A DNA stretch of 64,000 nt from Phlegmacium glaucopus (lineage: Eukaryota > Basidiomycota > Agaricomycetes > Agaricales > Cortinariaceae): assembly GCA_015039465.1 (NCBI GenBank), contig MU130549.1:288590-352589 (forward strand). The letters are read 5' to 3'. The notes below the pieces were generated by a model that was given only the letters and a program-made list of their open reading frames with translations, had not been told where the DNA came from and ran no database searches. Of the stretch, positions 23,864-34,070 are shown one piece after another. Numbering within the stretch: the first letter of the stretch is position 1; each line of letters starts with the position of its first letter. The position numbers were made by a program, and so were the translations under genes.

Positions 23864-26121
23864 ATGTCTGAAATCAATGGCTTATCCATCGTCACTTTCG
23901 TGTTCTTCTTTCTCTCAACTTTTTTTGTCATACGACCACTCTCCTTCCATGTTCAACCACCTATCATCCGACGGACAAAAATCACCGTGGGCTTGATGAC
24001 GGTTCTCATACTTGCAATTATTATTTCGTGGGCCTCTCAATGCATTGGCGCCACTCAAATTTGCAATGGCATAGTCGGAACAGGTCCATTTCCCCAAGTT
24101 CTGTGTCTCTTTTGGCTACTGAACAATTTTCGAACATCCAGACGGCATCAAGTCTTACAACATCCTCTTCATTTCTCTGGCATATAGGTCGATCGCTCTA
24201 GATGCCACTTGGATTCTTCAAGCTGCCGCATTCTGGGTCAGGAATCAAGGAGGGAATGATACTCGAAAGCTATCTTTCTATTTTTACACTGTCCCTACTG
24301 GCATGAGTGTGGTTGTGGGAAACAACATCCTCTTTGGGACTGTCTTCCTCGTCTGCTATACCGCTGCTATTGGTCTCGAACCTACAGCATGGTTAATATC
24401 AGAGTTTGTGGCCGCAACAGCATACACAATCCTGCCATTCATTGCATGCAATCTCGCTTGTCATGCAGCTGGCAGGAGTGGAGGTGATAAAGCGGAGAAA
24501 GATAGAGATGCAGATGGAGGAGAGAAGACTCCGTCGTTGATATTGACAACTTCCTCACCGAAACCTCCTGCAATGCATATATCTCCGCTGATAGTATCAG
24601 ATACAATTCTAGGTACGTTTACCTCTTCCTTTCCTCAATTTTTTGAAAAAAGCAAACTTATCGAATCCCCAGGCTACGGTTCACATGGCACAACGGTCTA
24701 CCAAGGCTCATTCCAAGGCCGACCCGTAGCTGTCAAACGTCTCGTTCAAGGTTTCGTAACCCTAGCCACTCACGAAGCATCCATCCTTCAACAATCTGAT
24801 AATCATCCTAATGTGATTAGGTATTATTATCAAGAATCGCATCGCAACTTTTTTTATATTGCACTTGAGTTGTGTCCTGCTTCGTTGGCTGATATTATCG
24901 AGAGTCCACATGGTCATGGCAGTGGAAGTGGAAGTTTGGGTGGGAATAGGAATAGGAGAGAAGAAGAGTGGAGAGAGATCATGAGGGGGTTTGATGCGAA
25001 GAGGGCGATGAGGCAGGTAGCGAGTGGGTTGAGGCATTTACATGGCCTTGGGTTGATTCATCGGGATATCAAACCTCAAAATATTTTGATCTCTCCTGCT
25101 TCTTCATTAACGGAGGGACGAGATGGAACAGGATACAGGATGCTCATATCTGATTTTGGTCTATGCAAGAAACTGGACGTGGACCAAACTAGTTTCTTAC
25201 CTACTGCGAATGGTGCAGTGGCAGCTGGGACAGTAGGTTGGCGAGCTCCCGAGATTTTACGTGGGGAAGTCAAGCTTGATGAACTTTCGACTGGTGATGA
25301 CTCCACGTCTTCTCGAGGGAGTGTAGCTACCGTCAAAGGCACCCCCTCCACCCCTGGCACAACAACAACCACAAAAACTCACCTAACAAAAAGCGTCGAC
25401 ATCTTCGCCTTAGGTTGCCTCTTCTACTACACCCTCACAAATGGTGGACACCCATACGGTGACCGCTTCGAACGAGAAGGCAACATCCTTAAAGATAACA
25501 AACAACTCTCTCTCCTCCCCCACTTTTGTTCAAAAGAAGAATCGGAAGCCCAAGATCTCATAACCCAGATGCTCGATCCCCAACCATCGCGACGACCCGA
25601 TACCAAAATATGTCTTCTTCATCCATTTTTCTGGGATCCCACGAAACGATTAAGTTTCTTACAAGAAACTTCGGATAGGTTTGAGGTTATGTGTAAAGAT
25701 TCGGGGGATGCAGCCTTGATTATATTGGAGAAGGATGCTGCGAGTGTTGTTGGCGACGATTGGCATGGGAGATTGGATAAGATGCTTATTGAGAATTTGG
25801 GAAAGTATAGGAAGTATGATGGTAAATCTGTACAAGCTTTGATGAGGGCGTTGAGGAATAAAGTACGTCATTTTTTTTTAGTTTGTTCTCACTTATGTTT
25901 TTCATCTTGTAATTGACCTTTTTGTTTCGTTTTAGAAAAATCATTACCAAGACCTCCCAGACAATGTTAAGGTCCATCTAGGTTCAATGCCGGAAGGTTT
26001 CCTTGGGTACTTCACATGTCGATATCCGAAACTGTTCATGCACGTGCATGGAGTGGTTAAAGACACTGGGCTGCATGACGAGTCGATGTTTAGGACATAT
26101 TTTGAACTGTCGGAATCATAA
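23864..26121 (+). CDS. IRE1-derived copy C: multi-span permease-like N-terminus fused to IRE1 kinase and RNase
   Basis: Four exons (23864-24083, 24142-24612, 24673-25862, 25936-26121) give 688 aa with no stop. Residues 1-185 are membrane-embedded, with five or six hydrophobic segments (LSIVTFVFFFLSTFFVI, VGLMTVLILAIIISWA, AYRSIALDATWILQAAAFWV, ILFGTVFLVCYTAAIGLE, TAYTILPFIACNLA). The order and wording resemble part of fungal ArsB/NhaD-type anion permeases (GTDGIK-YNILF-SLAY, then GN..ILFGT.FLVYYT). The pore motif is changed (GNNILFGT), and the stretch between SEFVAA and TAYTILPF looks deleted, so transport is unlikely. From GRSGGDKAEKDRDADGGEK the IRE1 linker begins. Kinase at 231: GYGSHGTT, VAVK, HRDIKPQN, DFG, APE all present. 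KEN RNase complete (KNHYQDLP). Role unknown; perhaps a membrane sensor with IRE1-type output. Confidence 0.83.
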
Positions 26122-26545
26122 ACTCCCTCTTCTATCCCCAAGTTCCTCCCTTCTCACTACTCGCTGCTCCTCGTTATTACCTTCCCTTGCGCTTACTGTT
26201 CTTCGTCACGCTTTCGATGCAATCCCGTCTCCCTGCTCTCCATCACCAGCTATCTAAAAGATTCGCTTCCTGGTTCTTTCCTTGTACTTTTTCTCTGGGA
26301 TTTTTTCCGTGGTTTACTCTACCCATTAATCTCACCTCAACCCTTCACCAATATCATCACCACCACCACCACACCACCATTACCTGCACACTCGTACTCA
26401 CAATCAAACGAACAAACCATCCATTCATCATATATCCTTATTTCAAACAACCAACAAACTTGTATCTTGTACTCACCTCATATCCTTTTCTTCTTTCGTT
26501 CTTTCTTTCTTTGCTTGTTATTTAGGTTCTGAGACCCTACCTGCT
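26122..26545. repeat. Copied IRE1 3' flank behind copy C
   Basis: Same order of motifs as 11920-12365, ending near GTTCTGAGACCCTACCTGC. No gene. Confidence 0.7.
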
Positions 26546-26574
26546 TGCTGTTTATCCATTAAGTATGTGGTCAC

Positions 26575-27440
26575 AAGTAGCGTCGTGAAGGCTGTTCTTT
26601 GATCTAGCGGAATTCTTTGGCAATGAACACCCAAGATAAAAGCATTCAAGTTGGCGTTCCGAGTCGAAACACAATTAAAGCCATGACTAAAATGAGCCTT
26701 TGTACGATACCCTCAACCAACACTAGTTTCGGCTAGTACATGCCCGCCAGGTGCGCGCCATTGTGACCGAGGTTCTGAGGACCGGGAAACCCATCATCTA
26801 CTAGATGGTGGTTTTCCCGGTCCTTCTCCCCTTACTGTTGTCTTGCCCTCAAGGAATCTGCGAGATCGTAGATTCTGATCCTTATTGAGGTTTCAAACAG
26901 CTGAGGCTGCTGTCTCATGGTCTAGACAGGGTGAAAAAAGATGGACACAGACGATAATCCGTTGAAAACATATCTTCGGTCATGATACAAGGAGTACTGT
27001 CAGGGTGAGTCTGAGTTAATGGCATATTGCGGAGGGTTTCATGCAAGAAAGGATTTCAGATTGTTGATATGACATGATTCGGTTTGTGTTGTTTCCTGAT
27101 TTGAGCGTGTGTGAGCGATTTGAACGGATTATTCGGTTGATGTTATTTGGAGTTCACGAAGGGATTGCAAATCTGAGGAAAAGAAGTAGATCTCAGGTCA
27201 GAGCGTCCACGTTCAAACATACAAAGTATTAATAAACTGATGTACCCGCAAACCATGATCTTTGGGTTTGCCTGTGTGTCAAATACCAGTCTCAGGAAGG
27301 TTGAGTGGCATCACGAATTTAGCCAAGGCATACTAGTAGTAGTCAGGATGAGTCTAAGAGTATACCAAGTAGTGACAGTACCTAAATCCTATGACTGGTC
27401 CTCGTCCACGTTATTTGCCATATTACCGACCGACGCGCTG
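26575..27440. repeat. Duplicated block (copy 2), the uninterrupted version
   Basis: Matches 12780-16330 without the hAT-like and foldback elements and so preserves both empty sites (about 27030 and 27144-27160). No confident gene. A local palindrome, GGACCGGGAAACC...GGTTTTCCCGGTCC, lies at 26779-26822. Confidence 0.75.
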
Positions 27441-27528
27441 TATTAATGAAAGAGACCCAGCCAAAATTTGAGCATGGCCGGCAACTCCCGTGGTTAGACG
27501 CCTTCTTTTTCCGTCTTCGCCTTGTTTT

Positions 27529-29158
27529 ATGGTTGTATTATATATTGTTTGTCTACTATTATTTCTCTTTCTACTTTCTGCTAATGCACAAGTCCAAGTC
27601 CATGCCTGCGAAAATAACGGGTCTTATATTTGGAGGCATTGTGCATTATCTGTGGCAGTCATTACTGCCAGTGACGAAACACCCATAAGAGCCCGGCCAA
27701 CGCCCGTCAAGGTACATATCGCGATATTCTGGTCTCATTGGACAGATATGAGCCACAATGCCAAGGATGACTCCGTTGATCTTTGCGATCACGGAAAATC
27801 TATCAACACCTACTAACTTCCAGGCACAAGGAGACGGGACATACTCCTTTGCCTTTCCATTTGGGACCACTCTTGATTTCACGTCTTTGGATGCGATCTT
27901 CAGGACTGGCGCTGACGTAGATCAAAATACGGTGGCGTGGATAGGTTTTTGTTTCATTCTTTTCAAAAACTATTCTCAAACTATTCTGTTCAACGATGTA
28001 TTCCAGATCTATTTGGTGTCGACTCATCTGGAAATCTCTGGCATACGAGAAAAGCTGTTTATAATACCGGTCGCTCCACTGCAGTCAAACGTCTTTCCAA
28101 CGGAGACATATGCGTTCCCGAATGGGAAGCCCCTTCGATCATCACCTCAGCAGCACTCAAAAGCTTTCGCTTGGCAACAGAACTGACGGGCGCTGGACAC
28201 GCGTACGTAGTGACAGAAGTGGCTTCTACATCAAGTTCGATCTTGGAAGTTTATGTTCAAGACATGGAATCTACGGGCTGGACTAAAACTACTGTAGCCT
28301 CCATTGATGACGCTGCTCCTAATAGTATTCTCAAGAGAAATGTCTATTATATCGAGTTGATGGTGCGTAATGGTTATCGCTCCAGGTAAGATGATCGATT
28401 TATTTGTCCGACGTCAACTCTATGACTAACTGCAGATATATACAGGCCTGACGGCGCAAATTACTTCTTCTGAGTTTTGCCAGATTGATGCCAATGGGTT
28501 AGTTTTAAGCGACAATTCTCTATAGGCTTTTTACTTATGCATTAAAAGGGTCTCGACGAGCGTAACATCTGGCCAGTCTGTGTCATTCAGACCAACATGC
28601 GAGGACTTATATGTCTTACCATTCCAGTTAACGAATCGTTAGCCTGCCCCGGACTTTCAGTTTGGGTTCAGGGGATGGATGCAAACCAAACAATCGATAT
28701 TCAGCCAACTGGTGATATTCAGACGTTCTTTGCCTCCATTACTGTCGATGATTTGAAAAACGCGACCGATGAGAAGATCAGACCCTAATCTTTTGGATTC
28801 CAAATTGCAGGAGTTGGCGGCTGGGGAGCGGCCTTTGGGCGTTCTTCACAGACCTCTGAAGGCTCGACAACAACCTCGGATACTGCCTCCCAAGCCTATC
28901 TTCATCTCGCAGCCTCTAAAGAGGTCGCATTCGTCGCATCTCAGACGTACCAGATTCATAACATTGCTCAAACGTCTCTCTTGCATACTTCGCTCCCAGG
29001 CCTTTCCCAAGTGGTCAACCTGGGACAAAATATTGTCACATTCCAGCCGCACAGTGTAGGCCCGAGTTCTTCAGGAGTAAGAGAATCTAAAGCTGGATTT
29101 GGGGTAGCTTGCACAAAGTTTACAGCCTTGAGCAAGTCTTCGAGCAAGCAGGAATAGT
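27529..29158 (+). pseudogene. Secreted protein gene, apparently frameshifted, function unknown
   Basis: Exons 27529-27711, 27824-27944 and 28007-28385 splice cleanly. They give a signal peptide (MVVLYIVCLLLFLFLLSANA), then AQGDGTYSFAFPFGTTLDF and a segment with LFGVDSSGNLWHTRKAVYN. The GNLWH wording recalls blades of fungal lectin-like propellers, but the match is weak. After 28385 the phase no longer fits the next open segment (GLTAQITSSEFCQ). A further frame change is needed near 28637 to connect the segment containing NESLACPGLSVWV with the last exon (VGGWGAAFGRSSQTSEGS...). I read this as a decayed gene, though a missed intron could rescue part of it. Its 3' end is copied at 21.96-22.93 kb. 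Confidence 0.5.
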
Positions 29159-29364
29159 GCGGAAGATGCATCCGTGAAGTTCCTGGGGTCAGGGTAACTT
29201 TACCTTCCTAGACGCCAGTATGAGTGCCGTAGGTAAACATCCGATATTCATTAGAATAACTTATAATTATACACATGTGATTGTATAAAGCTTCGAGCGC
29301 CTCATCCCATGCGTGGACACTCTGGCGGCTGGCCTAGCAAAGAGAAACATTTTTTTGAGTAATG

Positions 29365-29868
29365 TCAGAAATAATAGGAGCTAGGGAGATGCTTGCCTGC
29401 AGAGCGAATACGCTGGTGTAAATATTGGGCCGTAGTTATCGGAATATCCTTCGTAGGGTGGTACGATATTATAAGACCAAAATATTTATCGGCATCTCTA
29501 AAATATCCATTGTCGTCCACATCAACATGGTGAATAATGCATGGGTCGTCGCGTCGGTAATGCTTGATGGCTATGCTGATCTTGCTTTTCTTGACTTGAG
29601 CAGGGGTCCAGTTGGGAAATAGTGATTGTGGGTAACCTTTCCAACAGTCATTACAGGCTTGATGGTCACATAGAGAAGGGACAGGCAGTTCCGAGGACTC
29701 GAGTTGCACACGGTTAACTTCTTCAACGCAAATTTAGGATAAGGAAAGAATTAAACAGGTAAAATTTTGGACACTTACCATCCTGTGTGTCAATCCATGG
29801 CCAACTTGGAGCTGACGGAGCTACATGTCGGTGCGAAGGAGGTGCGATCTGGTGCGATTCGATTACAA
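29365..29868 (-). pseudogene. Minus-strand remnant of an unrecognised gene, also seen in pieces at 23.25 and 36.8-37.65 kb
   Basis: On the minus strand an exon ending near 29782 (APSWPWIDTQD) can splice over a GTAAGT...GAAG intron to 29365-29723, giving EVNRVQLESSELPVPSLCDH, then CNDCWKGYPQSLFPNW and a C-terminus ending SAGKHLPSSYYF. No start ATG is found upstream in frame. Matching pieces occur near 23250-23290 (PWIDTQD preserved) and 36800-37650, without an open frame. The Cys/His cluster (CDHQACNDCW) is suggestive but does not identify a family. Confidence 0.42.
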
Positions 29869-29965
29869 ATTTTCATATGCTGTTGGGTGAGTGGCTATAC
29901 AGGGCCCGATACTACGAATGAAAAGGTCTTCCTCCATAAGAAGCTAGTGAGTGGCTATACAGGCC

Positions 29966-30300
29966 AGGACCCCCCGAAAGCCCACTGGGAGGCAGTCCCA
30001 AGTCCGCATACATAAGGTCACTTTTTGGGCCAGATGCAGGTTCAAAAGTCCACATATAGACCCACCCATCACCAAAGGTAGGGTTGATAGTCCGCATACA
30101 GGATAGGTCCTGGAAGGTCGCCGACTAATGTCATTTTTAAGGCTACTTATGTAGGCACAGAAGTCCACATACAAATATGGCACCTGACGGAGGCCTACGA
30201 ACCGGCCTTGCAGAGCCGAAAAAACGTAGAAAATCGTCCGCATACCGACTTTTAGCGACTTTTTGGCGAAAACCTACCTCACAGGGTGCTTTCGGGGGTC
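29966..30300. mobile_element. Relic of the AGGACCCCCGAAAGCCC TIR element
   Basis: Left end AGGACCCCCCGAAAGCCC and right end GGTGCTTTCGGGGGTC match the intact element at 38680-39087 in sequence and order (CAAGTCCGCATAC, TTTTTGGGCCAGATG, CCCACCCATCACC). It is shortened, has mutated ends, and lacks a clear target duplication. A partial tandem repeat of GTGAGTGGCTATACAGG precedes it (29888 and 29948). Confidence 0.7.
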
Positions 30301-30580
30301 ACAGGGTCATAAGAAGCTGGCACAGGGTATTATAGGGTATTATTAGAAGAGAAGAATAGCTACTACTTAGCACATGTATTGGTTAGTCTCCTAAAACAGA
30401 CCTAATGATAATGTGATGACAAATGTATGGTCCTGGCGCGCCTAGCGTCTATCATACGGTCTAACTGGCGTCTAATGCCCCTTCTACTATGTTATTGGAT
30501 ACGGCTACTACACCCGAAACATATAAAAACCTTGTAGTATAATTGATACAGTAGTTCCCCGCTCGAGGTGTTCTCCGTTC

Positions 30581-32604
30581 ATGTCTGAAATCAATGACTT
30601 ATCCATCGTTACTTTGGCATTCTTCTTTCTCTCAACAATTTTTGTATAACTGTCGAATGATAGGTAGTCGAACATGGCATGTTCGACTACTCATCATTCG
30701 ATAGACAAAAATCACAGTGGGCTTGATGACAGTTCCCATACTTGCAACTATTATTTTATGGGCCTCTCAATGCATTGGCGCCACTAAAATTTGCAATGAT
30801 ATAGTCGGAACAGGTCCGTTTCCCCAAGTTCTATGTCTCTTTTGGATAAAGGCTAAACAATTTTCGAACATCCAGATGGTGTCGCGCCTTACAACATCCT
30901 CATCCTCTTTATTCCTCTGGTGTATATGTCGGTCACTCTAGATGTCATTGGGATTCTTCAAGCTGCCGCATTCTGGGTCAGGAATCAAGGAGGGAATAAT
31001 ACCTGGAAGCTATTTTTTTATTTTTACGCTCTTACTGGCACCAATATGGTCGGAAAAGACCCCGATATCCTCTTTAGGACCGCCTTCCTTGTCTACTATA
31101 CCGCTGCTGCCGGTCTCGAACTGGTTAATATCAGAGTTTGCGGCCGCAACAGCGTACACAATCCTGCCATTCATTGCATGCAATCTCCCTGGTTATGCAG
31201 CTGGCAGGAGTAGGAGTGATAAAGCAGAGAAAGATAGAGATGCAGATGGAGGAGAGAAAACTCCGTCGTTGATATTGACAACTTCCTCACCAAAACCTCC
31301 TGCAATGCCTATACCTCCGCTGATAGTATCAGATATGGTTCTAGGTACGTTTACTTCTTCCTTTCCTCAAATTTTTTCAAAAAAAATCTCATCACATTTC
31401 CAGGCTACGGTTCACGCAGCACAGTCGTCTACCAAGGTTCATTCCAAGGCCGAGCCGTAGCCGTCAAACGTCTCCTCCAAGATTTCGTATCCCTAGCCAC
31501 TAACGAAGTATCCATCCTTCAACAATCCGATGATCATCCTAAAGCGATTAGGTATCATTATCAAGAATCACATCCCAACTTTTTTTACATTGCACTTGAA
31601 TTGTGTCCGGATTCGTTGGCCGATATTGTCGAAAATCCACATGGGGGTGGAATTTTAGGTGGGAATAGGAGAAAAGAAGGATGGAGAGAGATCGTGAGGG
31701 GGTTTGATGGGAAGAGGGCAATGAGGCAGTTCGCGAATGAGTTGAGGCATCTACATGGCCTTGGGTTGATTCATCGGGATATCAAACCTCAGATCTTTCG
31801 ACCGGTGATGACTTATCTTCTCGAGGGAGTGTTGCTACCGTCAACGGCACCCCTCCTGGCACAACAACAACTACAAAAACTCGGCTAACAAAAAGCGTCG
31901 ACATATTTGCCTTAGGTTGCCTCTTCTATTACGCCCTCACAAATGGTGGACACCCATACGGCGACCGTTTCGAACGTGAAGGCAACATCTTCAAAGACAA
32001 CAAACAACAACTCTCTCTCCTCCCCAACTTTTGTTCAACAGAAGAATCGGAAGCCCAAGATCTCATAACCCAGATGTTCCATCCCCAACCATCGCGACGA
32101 CCCGATACCAAGACATGTCTTCTTCATCCATTTTTCTGGGATCCCACGAAACGGTTAGGTTTCTTACAAGAAACTTCGGATAGGTCTGAGGTTATAAATT
32201 TGGGGGATGCAGCTCTCGATTATATTGGAGAAGGACGCTGAGAGTGTTGTTGGCCACGATTGGCATTAGAGATTGGATAAGATTGTTATCGAGAATTTGG
32301 GAAAGTAGGAAGTATGATGGTAAATCTGTACAAGCCTTGATGAGGAATAAAGTACGTGATTTTTTTAGTCTGTCCTCACTTTTGTTTCCATCTTGTACTT
32401 GACCTTTTTGCTTCATTTTAGAAACGTCATTACCAAGTCCTCCTGGACAATGTTCAGGTGAATCTAGGTCCAATGCCGGAAGGTTTCCTTGGGTATTTCA
32501 CATGTCGATATCCGAAACTGTTCATGCATGTGCATGGAGTGGTTAAAGATACCGGGCCGCATGGCGAGTCGATGTTTAGAACGTATTTTGAACTGTCGGA
32601 ATGA
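30581..32604 (+). pseudogene. IRE1-derived copy D: decayed permease-like/kinase-RNase fusion
   Basis: Sister of copy C: same start (MSEINDLSIVT), same permease-like segment (ILQAAAFWVRNQGGN), same junction (DKAEKDRDADGGEK). Several lesions make it non-functional. A TAA at 30647-30649 is created by a local palindrome. The frame shifts near 31125. About 200 bp are missing at about 31791, removing everything from just after HRDIKPQ to beyond the APE motif, including the DFG loop. A TAG at 32267-32269 interrupts the RNase domain. The KEN end and 3' flank remain recognisable. It may still be transcribed from a TATA box at about 30522. Confidence 0.85.
30651..30706. repeat. 56-bp quasi-palindrome inside copy D
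   Basis: GAATGATAGGTAGTCGAACA on the left is mirrored by TGTTCGACTACTCATCATTC on the right, around the centre ATGGCAT. In copy C the matching place has only the right-hand half. The left half therefore looks like an inverted local copy that replaced the original bases. Confidence 0.75.
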
Positions 32605-34070
32605 TAAACTCCCTCTCCTATCCCCAAGTTCCTCCCTCCTCCCTACTCGCTGCTCCTTGTTATTACTTTCCCTTGGGCTTACTTTTCTTGCTCACGCTTT
32701 CGATTCAATCTCGTCCCCCCGCTCTCCACCACCATCTATCTAAAAGAAATCGCTTCCTGGTCCTTTCCTTGTACTTTTTTTCCCTGGGATTTTTATGTCG
32801 TTTACCTACGCTCTACCCATTAATCTTGCCTCAAACCCCACCAATATCGTCATCACCACCACATACCACCACCTTCATATCACACACTCGTACTCACGAT
32901 CAAACCAATAAACTATCCATTCATCACATATCCTTATTTCAAACAACCAACAAACTTGTATCTTGTACTCACCTCATATCCTTTTCTTCTTTCGTTCTTT
33001 CTTTCTTTGCTTGTTATCTAAGCTCTGAGACCCTACCTACTTGCTGCTTCGGTTTCTCAGTCACTCCGTTTTGATTTAACCTTTTTTTTGGTTATATTCC
33101 CCCTGCCTGTTTTTTATCATTAGATGGAGGGATGCTTGTCGTGGGTTTCCACGGTTTTTCTTGTGTTTTTTTATTATTGCAAACGTTATGTTTGATTTAC
33201 TATTACTAGAGACGCCGTAGAGCAATTTGTTTTATCCGAATCGTTACCTTAAGAATACATGATTTAATGTCGATCGTCACATGGTCGCTTCATCTTATAC
33301 TGTTATGCTTTTGGCAATGATTAACGTATAATGGGCGTCAGAAATATACACCGTTTTTGGAATCATTACTCCTGCTTACTCTGTGGTTATTTTTATTTTT
33401 CTGGAGGCTATTGACTACATCATGAGGCGCAGCGCCGCTACAACTTGCGTTTGTCGAAACCGTAATCTAGATATTCCCGACCATTTTCTCATCTGCGAAA
33501 TAGTACGAACTTGAACTTGAATAACTCGGTTCAAAAGAACAGAAAGGCTTATCAGAACTCCAGGAAGAGACTTTCTGCACCGGCGGCATCTGGGTAAATG
33601 TTTGTCCAGTACTAGATGTCATGACAAATGACAAACTCAGAAACAATACCTGCAAGACCGATGGACGGGTCCTACGAATGAAGTTCCGACCCGCGGATAT
33701 GAACTTTGCTATCCACATAATATATCATCGTTCATTTAATCTCATCATACGGAGACATACGGTCTAATCAAATTTCAACTCCGCTCCCTTGACATTTAGG
33801 AGGTGGCAAATACCGAAAAGGAGAGTGATAGCAAAAGAGTTAATCTAAGTTCTTGATCTCTTTCAACACGGCCTCATCACGAAACTTTCCAGCTATGGAA
33901 CCTCATAACAGACTGTCGATTCTGCTCTTTGTCAGAGTATCACTCAGGCGGCACTATATCTGACCACGGCTTCTCCATCGCTGGTACTCCTTTTATTTTT
34001 CGTTATATAACGATTCTCCTTCGATATTCGAATACCTATCATTGGATGGACAAGAATCGTATTTGACTCA
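32605..34070. other. Gap between copies D and E
   Basis: 32605-33230 is the copied IRE1 3' flank. 33400-33570 matches 36630-36800 (GGCTATTGACTA, then TCTGCGAAATAG, then AACTCCAGGAAGAGACTT). A short minus-strand frame at 33467-33718 begins with a hydrophobic stretch (VLQVLFLSLSFVM) but is not preserved in the second copy. 33930-34070 is a frame-shifted remnant of the first permease exon of copy E. Confidence 0.5.

Noticed and set aside
29888..30016. Frames within 29.9-30.25 and 38.65-38.97 kb encoding similar peptides (CGLLNLHLAQKVT)
   Set aside because: The similarity comes from the shared TIR element, not from a protein family.
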